DNA of 6,367 nt. Source: ATZT02 sp046048135. GTDB lineage: Bacteria > Actinomycetota > Actinomycetes > S36-B12 > UBA5976. Below, piece by piece: positions 1-6,089 of this stretch. A program made the position numbers and the translations under genes. Position 1 is the stretch's first letter; every line of letters starts with the position of its first letter. The notes under the pieces are model-generated. The model worked only from the letters and a program-made list of their open reading frames with translations. It did not search any database and was not told the origin of the DNA. Location of the stretch: assembly GCA_046048135.1 (NCBI GenBank), contig JBJOGR010000031.1, forward strand, positions 1 through 6,367. The letters are read 5' to 3'.

Positions 1-1973
1 GATAACAAAAGTAAGGCGGCAAAAGCAAAACCTGTTACATAAGTAGCAACTGTGCTGTAGGCAGCAGATCTAACTGAAATAATTTTTGGTTCACCATATT
101 TAAAACCATCTCTTGTAAAAAGTTTAACTGTGACATCAACTGCACTAGTTCCAGTCACTGAAGCATTAAGACTTAAACTTAATTTTGAATTAGCCTCAAC
201 CGTTACTGGTTCAATTTCATCTGCTTTGAATCTAAATTCAGGATTTCCTGTGGCAGTCAATTTAACTATTACTGGTTCAGAAAAATCATTAGCAATCGTG
301 ATTGGAATTGGTCCTTTATCACTTGGCAAAACTACTGAATTTCCAGCTAAAATTCTTACGTTGTCTCTACTTTTTTGCAAAGTTTGATTTATGTCATTTA
401 TAAAATCTCGTGCTTGACTTGGTGCATTTTGCCAATACTGAGATCCCGTTCTTAATATTGCAGTTGCAAATTCTTCATTAATTACTCCAGGTTGTTGGAA
501 TAAACCTGTTAATTGGGCAAGTAAAGATTGTCCTCTTTTTAATCTAGTCATTTGATCATTACTTAATTCTTGATTTCTTGATTCTTGAGTATCTAAAAAG
601 TCATCTCTTCCTACCGTTGAAACATCTTTTAACAAAACTTGCCAAGCTTCATTTCTAATTACCCAAGGTGCTTTTAGTAAACCTTCAGCAAAAACAAATG
701 CTCCTTCACTTGAAGGTTCCCAATAAGTTGGAGGAGAAACAAAAATATTTCTTTCTGAATTTGGTAACTGTAAAGCAATTAAAAGAGTGTCACTTAATAA
801 TCTTTGTCTTTGCAAACTTGTTTGGGCAGCATTTTCTACAGTATTTGTTGCAAGATTTGAAAGTAGAGAATCAAGTAAAAAAACTTTTACTCTTCCATTT
901 GGAGTTTCTACCGTTGTAGTTCCAGAAGGAGTAAAATTTGTTCCTGCAATTGGAGGAAGTGCTGTATCAGGAAGAACAACAACATTTGTACCTAAAGAAT
1001 TTGCTTTACCTATAACTGTTTTATTTACAGCAAAATTATCTTGAAATAAAACAGTTCCTCCGACTGTGAAACCTAAACGATTTTCTGTAATTACTTTTGC
1101 AATAGTTACAGATTGTTCAAATGCACTACTTGCTTTGCTTCTATTCATTGAGGCAAGATCAGCATTTGCATAGGTAAGTGAATATCTTTCATTTGCTGCA
1201 ACTGCAGTTCTTAGTTCACTAAACCAAGTATTAATTTCATTTTGATAAATTCCATTAACATTTTCACTACTTGTTCTAACTAAGTAACCTTTTGATGCTT
1301 TTTCAGCTAGATCTAATAAATTTGGATCTAGTAACCAAACGACTGAATTACTTCTTCCTGCATTTAAAATATTTCTTAATCTTCCATTTCCTGTCATTGA
1401 ATTTGGAACAGTTTCATCTAATAAAATTCCATTTCCATCTCGTAACGGTGGACTTGAAACTGGCCAAAAAACAGTCATTCCAATTGCATTAACAGAATTT
1501 CTGTCAGGTAAATATGGCACTACTGTAAAACTTGAACCTAAACTTTCATTGTTTTGAATTACTCGATAACCAATTAGGTAGGCACCAGGTCCTCTAGCAA
1601 AAAGTTGAGCAGCATTTATTCCGATTGAAAAAGAATCACTTGCTCCAGGAGATAAATCTCTTGTTGGATAAATTTGTCCTCTTGGAATTAATTTATCTTG
1701 GTTTGTTTGATTAAAAGCTGAGTTTAATTCAACTCTGGAAGTAATGGGATCTGATAATAAAAGTTGTAAAGATAAGCCACTTAGTGTTGCAGAGGTTTTG
1801 TTTCGAATAGTGCCTGCAAGCCTTAAGGTGTCTGTTGGAAGTGGGGTAAAAGGATCTACTATTTCTATTCGAACTTCAACTGTGTTGGTTTCTGCTTGGG
1901 CTGGAATTGAAAGAGTCGAGAAGAAAAGTACGAGAAAAGATAAAGAAACTATTACTTTTTTAATATTTCCCAC
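1..1973 (-). CDS. DUF6049 family exported membrane-anchored protein (3' end cut by window edge)
   Basis: The frame is open without interruption for 657 codons from a GTG at 1973 to the window edge, and was translated codon by codon. Residues 1-27 form a clear signal peptide: a KK pair, a hydrophobic core (about residues 7-23) and an AQA|E cleavage site. The long middle part is extracytoplasmic, with an N-terminal beta-rich segment (VEVRIEIVDPFTPLP, then repeated TLRLAGTI-like strands). A central domain follows, with FWPVSSPPL near residue 170 and VVWLLDPNLLDLAE near residue 210. A second beta-rich domain (about 540-635) leads to a hydrophobic helix (VATYVTGFAFAALLLL) where the window ends. 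This order and the WP...LLDPNLL signatures match actinobacterial DUF6049 proteins as I remember them. Their biochemical role is unknown; in actinobacteria they commonly precede murJ/mviN, so an envelope role is inferred. The GTG was chosen because it directly precedes the signal peptide; an in-frame TTG at 2000 would add nine residues. An ATG at 1975 is in another frame and stops after seven codons. No strong Shine-Dalgarno sequence is visible. Confidence 0.85.
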   Translation of the reverse strand, partial: MGNIKKVIVSLSFLVLFFSTLSIPAQAETNTVEVRIEIVDPFTPLPTDTLRLAGTIRNKTSATLSGLSLQLLLSDPITSRVELNSAFNQTNQDKLIPRGQIYPTRDLSPGASDSFSIGINAAQLFARGPGAYLIGYRVIQNNESLGSSFTVVPYLPDRNSVNAIGMTVFWPVSSPPLRDGNGILLDETVPNSMTGNGRLRNILNAGRSNSVVWLLDPNLLDLAEKASKGYLVRTSSENVNGIYQNEINTWFSELRTAVAANERYSLTYANADLASMNRSKASSAFEQSVTIAKVITENRLGFTVGGTVLFQDNFAVNKTVIGKANSLGTNVVVLPDTALPPIAGTNFTPSGTTTVETPNGRVKVFLLDSLLSNLATNTVENAAQTSLQRQRLLSDTLLIALQLPNSERNIFVSPPTYWEPSSEGAFVFAEGLLKAPWVIRNEAWQVLLKDVSTVGRDDFLDTQESRNQELSNDQMTRLKRGQSLLAQLTGLFQQPGVINEEFATAILRTGSQYWQNAPSQARDFINDINQTLQKSRDNVRILAGNSVVLPSDKGPIPITIANDFSEPVIVKLTATGNPEFRFKADEIEPVTVEANSKLSLSLNASVTGTSAVDVTVKLFTRDGFKYGEPKIISVRSAAYSTVATYVTGFAFAALLLL

Positions 1974-2050
1974 ATCTTGAAGAATAGGTGACGCGCGCAA
2001 TTCTTTGAGGCATCACTATAGGAATAACGCGTGGTTCTAGGCTTTCAAGC
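1974..2050. promoter_or_regulatory. Divergent intergenic region between the DUF6049 gene and cca
   Basis: These 77 bp lie between two divergently transcribed start codons, both GTG, so promoters for both directions must lie here or overlap the gene starts. The segment is visibly richer in G+C than the flanking genes (GACGCGCGC at 1990-1998 and an ACGCGT palindrome at 2027-2032). It contains an imperfect direct repeat: ACGCGCGCAATTCTTTGAGG (1991-2010) and ACGCGTGGTTCTAGG (2027-2041). A well-placed -35/-10 pair for the cca direction is not evident. That it contains promoters is inferred from gene orientation; binding of a regulator at the repeat is speculation. Confidence 0.5.
2015..2020 (-). 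promoter_or_regulatory. Candidate -10 hexamer (TATAGT) for the DUF6049 gene
   Basis: On the minus strand this reads TATAGT, close to the sigma-70-type TATAAT consensus. It would place transcription initiation around 2008, giving a leader of about 35 nt before the GTG at 1973. The nearest -35-like sequence is TTGAAA (minus strand, 2048-2043), but the 22-nt spacer is too long for a standard promoter. The call therefore rests on the -10 alone and is weak. Confidence 0.28.
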
Positions 2051-3493
2051 GTGAACAACATTGCTAGTAATTCATCTGCCACCAATCGGATTCTTGTGGC
2101 TTTGGGTGAAACAAAAGATTTACTTATCGAAGTAGGTCAACTTTTTGAAAAAGCTGGTTTTGAAATTTCACTTGTTGGAGGACCAGTTCGTGATGCGATA
2201 TTGGGAAAAAGTGTAAAAGATTTAGATTTAACCACAAATGCAAAACCTGAAGAAATTCAAAAAACTTTAAAAAATTGGGCAGAAGATATTTGGGATGTTG
2301 GAATTAAATTTGGCACAGTTGGGGCAAGAAAAAAAGATTTTATTTTTGAAATAACCACATACAGAACAGAACAATATGAAGATACCTCTAGAAAACCAAG
2401 TGTTGAATTTGGAAAAACTTTAGAAGAAGACTTAGCAAGAAGAGATTTCACAATAAATGCAATGGCATTAAAGTTACCAAATTTTGAATTAGTTGATATT
2501 TATAACGGATTAAGTGATTTAAATAGTAAAACTTTAAGAACTCCACTGGATCCAGAAATATCTTTTTCTGAAGATCCTTTAAGAATGCTAAGGGCAGCAA
2601 GATTTATAGCAAAACTTGAATTAATCCCAGAAGAAAAATTAGTTCAAGTGATGAAAAAACTTTCTGATCGAATAAATATCGTTTCGATGGAAAGAATAAA
2701 TGATGAATTTAATAAATTGCTTTTAACTGATAAACCTCGAGTGGGAATTGAATTATTAGTTGAAACAGATTTAGCAAAACATTTTTTACCAGAATTACCA
2801 GCATTAAAACTTGAAATCGACGAGCATCATCACCATAAAGATGTTTATCAACACAGTTTAACTGTGTTAGATCAAGTTATTGATTTAGAAAAAAATCATG
2901 AACCAACTTTTCAACCAGATTTAGTTCTAAGACTGTCAGCACTTTTACATGACATAGGTAAACCAAAAACTAGAAAATTTGAAGGCGAAGGTAGAGTTTC
3001 ATTTCATCACCATGAAGTAGTTGGTGCAAGGCTAGCTAAAAAAAGATTAGAAAAATTAAGGTACTCAAACGAAATAATCGAAGACGTTGTTTTACTGATT
3101 GAATTGCATTTACGTTTTCATGGATATGGCGAAGGAAAATGGACAGATTCCGCAGTTAGAAGATATGTCAGAGATGCAAATGATCAATTAGTAAGACTGC
3201 ATAAATTAACTAGAGCCGATTGCACAACTAGAAATGCAAACAAGGCAGAAAAATTAAGAAAAGCCTACGATGATTTAGAAGCAAGAATTATTGAATTATC
3301 CAAAGAAGAAGAACTAAAGAGCATGAGGCCAGAATTAGATGGACAAGAAATAATGAAAGTTTTAAATATAAAACCTGGACCAGTTGTTGGTAAGGCATAT
3401 CAATTCTTACTTGATTTAAGACTTGATCAAGGAATTTTAGGTCCAGAAAAGGCAAAAGAAGAATTAATTAAGTGGTGGGCACAAAATAAGTAG
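2051..3493 (+). CDS. cca: CCA tRNA nucleotidyltransferase (class II, with HD domain)
   Basis: This 480-residue enzyme adds or repairs the 3'-terminal CCA of tRNAs in the cytoplasm using CTP and ATP without a nucleic-acid template. The nucleotidyltransferase head is complete: LVGGPVRD (residues 41-48), metal-binding D57 and D59 in DLDL, RRDFTINAMAL (130-140), and the nucleotide-selecting EDxxR motif as EDPLR (174-178) followed by MLRAARF. An HD phosphohydrolase-type domain spans about 265-380, with H268, LLHDIGKP (298-305), an HHHE cluster (319-322) and ELHLRFHG (351-358). RADCTTRN (388-395) follows. Length and domain order are normal for actinobacterial CCA enzymes (called pcnA in some genomes). 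The GTG at 2051 is the first possible start after an in-frame stop at 2006-2008. An AGG at 2039-2041 is a weak ribosome-binding site. An in-frame GTG at 2096 is a less likely alternative. It is probably the first gene of the cca-DUF5318-ponA cluster. Confidence 0.95.
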   Translation: MNNIASNSSATNRILVALGETKDLLIEVGQLFEKAGFEISLVGGPVRDAILGKSVKDLDLTTNAKPEEIQKTLKNWAEDIWDVGIKFGTVGARKKDFIFEITTYRTEQYEDTSRKPSVEFGKTLEEDLARRDFTINAMALKLPNFELVDIYNGLSDLNSKTLRTPLDPEISFSEDPLRMLRAARFIAKLELIPEEKLVQVMKKLSDRINIVSMERINDEFNKLLLTDKPRVGIELLVETDLAKHFLPELPALKLEIDEHHHHKDVYQHSLTVLDQVIDLEKNHEPTFQPDLVLRLSALLHDIGKPKTRKFEGEGRVSFHHHEVVGARLAKKRLEKLRYSNEIIEDVVLLIELHLRFHGYGEGKWTDSAVRRYVRDANDQLVRLHKLTRADCTTRNANKAEKLRKAYDDLEARIIELSKEEELKSMRPELDGQEIMKVLNIKPGPVVGKAYQFLLDLRLDQGILGPEKAKEELIKWWAQNK

Positions 3494-3512
3494 TTGAATT
3501 AGAATATTGGCT

Positions 3513-3950
3513 ATGACTGCAGTATTTGAAACAGAAATCTTAGATCCTTCAATTCCACGCGAAGTCATTAATTATTCTTTACAAAGAAGAGCATCAGTTG
3601 AAGATTTAAAAAGTGGCAGAGTTTTAAAAACAGATCTTTGTGATGCTGATACTTACTTAAAAAGAGCTGCAAGATTTCATGGAGTAAAAACCAATAGGTC
3701 TTGCCCAGTTTGTGAAATAGTTGATTTAGTTGAAATTTCATACGTTTTTGGTAAAGAACTTGGACCGTTCTCAGGTCGCATTAAGAATCCTCAAGAATTA
3801 TTACGAATGAGTAAAGAACATGGTCAAATAAAGGTTTTTGTGGTGGAAGTGTGTCAAGGTTGTAGTTGGAATCATGTTTATAGTTCCTACGTTTTAGGCG
3901 ATGGCAGAGCCAGAAGACCTTTACGAAAACCGGCAGATTGGTTGGATTAA
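3513..3950 (+). CDS. DUF5318 family protein, probable small zinc-binding protein
   Basis: The product is 145 residues and has no signal peptide or membrane helix, so it is probably cytoplasmic. It carries the conserved core of actinobacterial DUF5318 proteins, remembered from M. tuberculosis Rv0049, which lies just before ponA1. Recognisable blocks are SLQRRASVEDLKSGR (22-36), LCDADTYLKRAARFHG (42-57), the VFG..LGPFSG region (78-88) and VVEVCQGCSWNHVYSSYVLG (110-129). Two cysteine pairs, CPVC (64-67) and CQGC (114-117), look like a zinc-ribbon or rubredoxin-like knuckle; metal binding is inferred. The tail is basic (RARRPLRK). Function is unknown. I chose the ATG at 3513, with a weak AGAA at 3501-3504; an in-frame TTG at 3507 would add only two residues. 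It starts 19 nt after cca and ends with tandem TAA TAA just before the PBP gene. Confidence 0.88.
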   Translation: MTAVFETEILDPSIPREVINYSLQRRASVEDLKSGRVLKTDLCDADTYLKRAARFHGVKTNRSCPVCEIVDLVEISYVFGKELGPFSGRIKNPQELLRMSKEHGQIKVFVVEVCQGCSWNHVYSSYVLGDGRARRPLRKPADWLD

Positions 3951-3953
3951 TAA

Positions 3954-6089
3954 GTGGTTAAACGTGGCAGAGATATTGCTCGTGCTCCACAAAGAAAGCC
4001 CAGAAAAAGTTCAAAAGTTAAATGGAAATTATTTAGTGGAATTATCACTTTAGGTTTAATTGGCACAGTTGTTTTAGGTTCAGCGTTAGCTTTTGCAGTT
4101 TCAGTTACTCAAATTCCTCTTCCTAAAGAAGTTGCTCGCGCACAAACCACGATTGTTATGTGGGCAGATGGTGAAAAAGAAATAGGTCGATTTGGGGAAT
4201 TTAATAGAACAGATGTGGATTTAAATGAAGTTCCACAACATGTTCAACAAGCAGTTTTAGCTGCAGAAGATAGAAATTTTTATAACCATAGAGGTTTTTC
4301 TATTCAAGGTTTTACTAGAGCTTTATTGTCAAATATTTTTTCAGGCACAAGAGTTGGTGGATCAACTATTACACAGCAATACGCAAAACTTGCATTTTTA
4401 ACTCAAGAAAAATCAATAATTAGAAAAGCACGAGAGTTAGTTCTTGCTATAAAACTTGAATCAGTTGAATCAAAAGAAGAAATTTTAGAAAACTATTTAA
4501 ACACTGCATACTTTGGTCGAGGCGCTTATGGAATTCAAGCTGCTGCTAGAACTTATTTTGGTTTAGATGCTGCACAACTTTCAATTCCACAAGGGGCTGC
4601 ACTTGCTGCCCTTTTACAAGCACCTTCGGCAACAGAAAAAATTGAAAATAGAGATCGATGGATTAATAGATTTAATTACGTTTTAAATGGCATGGTCGAT
4701 ATTGGTGCAATTAATGCTTCACAAAAAGAAACAATTACTTTTCCAGAATCAATTACTTATACGTCACAAAATAAATTTGGTGGAACAAATGGTTATTTAC
4801 TTTATTCAGTAAGACAAGAAATGTTAGAAAAAGGTTATACAGAAGATGATTTAAATTTAAGAGGTTTAAAAGTTATTTCAACTTTTGAAGAAAATGCTCA
4901 AACTGCAATTGTTGATGCAGTAACTAATGAAGCACCAACCACTAAAACTGAAGGATTAAGAATTGGAATTGCATCTGTTAGACCTGGCACGGGTGAAGTG
5001 GTTGCAATTTATGGAGGCCCTGATTATGTGACAGAGCCATTAAATAATGCCACACAAGCAATTGCTCAAGCTGGATCTACATTTAAACCTTTTGCTTTAG
5101 CTGCCGCATTTGAACAAGGAATAGCACTAGATACAGTTTGGAATGGAAATTCTCCTAGAACTTTTGGTGATTACACTTTAAATAATTACAGCAAAAAATC
5201 TTTTGGCGATATTACTTTGTTACAAGCTACGGAAAATAGTGTTAACACAGTTTATGTTGATGTGGCATTTCAAATTGGTAAAGAAAAAGTTTTTGATGCC
5301 ACATTACGAGCAGGAATTCCTGCAGAAACTGCTGGAATGATTGATGACATAACTTTAGTTTTAGGAACTGCATCTCCTCACGTTTTAGATGTTGCAAATG
5401 CTTACGCCACATTTGCAGCTCGTGGAATTTATGCCAAACCAACCATGATTAAAGAAATATATGGTGCAAATGATGGACTTTTGTATCAAATAAGTCCTGA
5501 AACCAAAAGAGCTTTCACAACTCAAGTTGCAGATGAAGTTACCTATGCCTTATCGCAAGTTATTCAAAATGGAACAGGAACTAGAGCAAAAGCAATTGGC
5601 AGACCTGCTGCTGGAAAAACAGGAACCACTGATGGAAATAAATCTGCTTGGTTTGCAGGCTACACACCTCAACTTGCTACAGCGGTAATGATGGTGAAAC
5701 AAAATGAAAAAGGTGATCCTATTTCTTTGGCTGGAACTGGTGGATTAAGAAGTGTGACTGGTGGATCTTTTCCAGCCCTTATGTGGACTTATTTTATGAA
5801 AGAAGCTTCTAAAGATTTACCAAAATTAGATTTTCCGCCACCACCTGGAGTTTTACCAATAAATACAGCTCCACCAATAAGTAATCCAGAAGACGAAACA
5901 ATTCCAGAAATTATTGTTGTTCCAACTCCAACTCCAACACCGACTCCAATTCCAACAATCACAAGTACTCCGACTCCAACGCCAACACCAACACCAACAC
6001 CAACACCAACACCAACGCCAACAGTGACAATTACGGTTAACCCTACGCCAACTGAAACTAGTTCACCAATACCGAGTCCAACTAGTTAA
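3954..6089 (+). CDS. ponA: Bifunctional class A penicillin-binding protein (transglycosylase/transpeptidase)
   Basis: This 711-residue membrane-anchored enzyme polymerises lipid II into glycan strands and cross-links their peptides outside the membrane. A basic cytoplasmic N-terminus (1-24) precedes one transmembrane helix (about 25-52). The GT51 glycosyltransferase domain follows: EDRNFYNHRG (105-114, catalytic E105), GGSTITQQYAK (135-145), RKARELVLAIKLE (157-169) and EILENYLNTAYFGRGAYG (176-193). The transpeptidase domain carries all three active-site motifs: STFK (S375 nucleophile, K378), SVN (429-431) and KTGT (555-558). From about 627 the chain turns proline-rich and ends in a low-complexity Pro-Thr tail (657 to the end); no PASTA domain is seen. 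Pro-rich tails are familiar from the mycobacterial PonA1 type. The GTG start lies 3 nt after the DUF5318 stop, with a weak GGA at 3944-3946, so translational coupling is likely. The stop codon overlaps the end of the convergent gene. Confidence 0.95.
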   Translation: MVKRGRDIARAPQRKPRKSSKVKWKLFSGIITLGLIGTVVLGSALAFAVSVTQIPLPKEVARAQTTIVMWADGEKEIGRFGEFNRTDVDLNEVPQHVQQAVLAAEDRNFYNHRGFSIQGFTRALLSNIFSGTRVGGSTITQQYAKLAFLTQEKSIIRKARELVLAIKLESVESKEEILENYLNTAYFGRGAYGIQAAARTYFGLDAAQLSIPQGAALAALLQAPSATEKIENRDRWINRFNYVLNGMVDIGAINASQKETITFPESITYTSQNKFGGTNGYLLYSVRQEMLEKGYTEDDLNLRGLKVISTFEENAQTAIVDAVTNEAPTTKTEGLRIGIASVRPGTGEVVAIYGGPDYVTEPLNNATQAIAQAGSTFKPFALAAAFEQGIALDTVWNGNSPRTFGDYTLNNYSKKSFGDITLLQATENSVNTVYVDVAFQIGKEKVFDATLRAGIPAETAGMIDDITLVLGTASPHVLDVANAYATFAARGIYAKPTMIKEIYGANDGLLYQISPETKRAFTTQVADEVTYALSQVIQNGTGTRAKAIGRPAAGKTGTTDGNKSAWFAGYTPQLATAVMMVKQNEKGDPISLAGTGGLRSVTGGSFPALMWTYFMKEASKDLPKLDFPPPPGVLPINTAPPISNPEDETIPEIIVVPTPTPTPTPIPTITSTPTPTPTPTPTPTPTPTPTVTITVNPTPTETSSPIPSPTS
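5922..6023 (+). repeat. Pro-Thr codon repeat (CCAACN hexamers) in the PBP tail
   Basis: This stretch encodes residues 657-690 of the PBP as alternating Pro-Thr, broken by an Ile-containing spacer around 664-672. The second block (5970-6023) is nine uninterrupted Pro-Thr pairs. Inside it, five identical CCAACA hexamers run in tandem at 5982-6011, flanked by near-copies with ACT or ACG threonine codons. The unit is a multiple of three, so copy-number change would lengthen or shorten the tail without breaking the frame. The product is likely an extended, flexible, wall-spanning linker; this is inferred from composition. Confidence 0.9.

Noticed and set aside
130..1980. Several short open frames on the plus strand across this region (e.g. 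130-387, 787-1044, 1744-1980)
   Set aside because: All lie antisense to one uninterrupted 657-codon minus-strand frame with a signal peptide and family signatures; they resemble no known protein and are low-complexity by-products.
1960..2013. A 17-codon minus-strand frame starting at the ATG at 2013 and overlapping the DUF6049 start, considered as a leader peptide
   Set aside because: No ribosome-binding site, no regulatory amino-acid run, and the ATG would lie upstream of the transcript start implied by the candidate -10 element. Nothing supports translation.
2825..2838. Histidine run (HHHH, residues 259-262) in the CCA enzyme, considered as an inserted metal-binding element or tag-like sequence
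   Set aside because: It sits just before the HD domain, where His-rich sequence is common in this family; the frame and flanking motifs are normal.
5242..5442. A 66-codon minus-strand open frame inside the PBP gene
   Set aside because: It is antisense to the transpeptidase domain between the SVN and KTGT motifs, has no recognisable features and no start signal.
5922..6023. CRISPR-like or other non-coding repeat array
   Set aside because: The units are 6 bp without spacers and translate in frame as Pro-Thr at the end of a well-supported PBP gene.
6056..6087. Possible hairpin from two AACTAGTT copies (6056-6063 and 6080-6087) as a transcription terminator
   Set aside because: The 8-bp AT-rich stem with a 16-nt loop is weak, no T-run follows, and both copies encode Thr-Ser codons at the protein tail, so chance is a simpler explanation.
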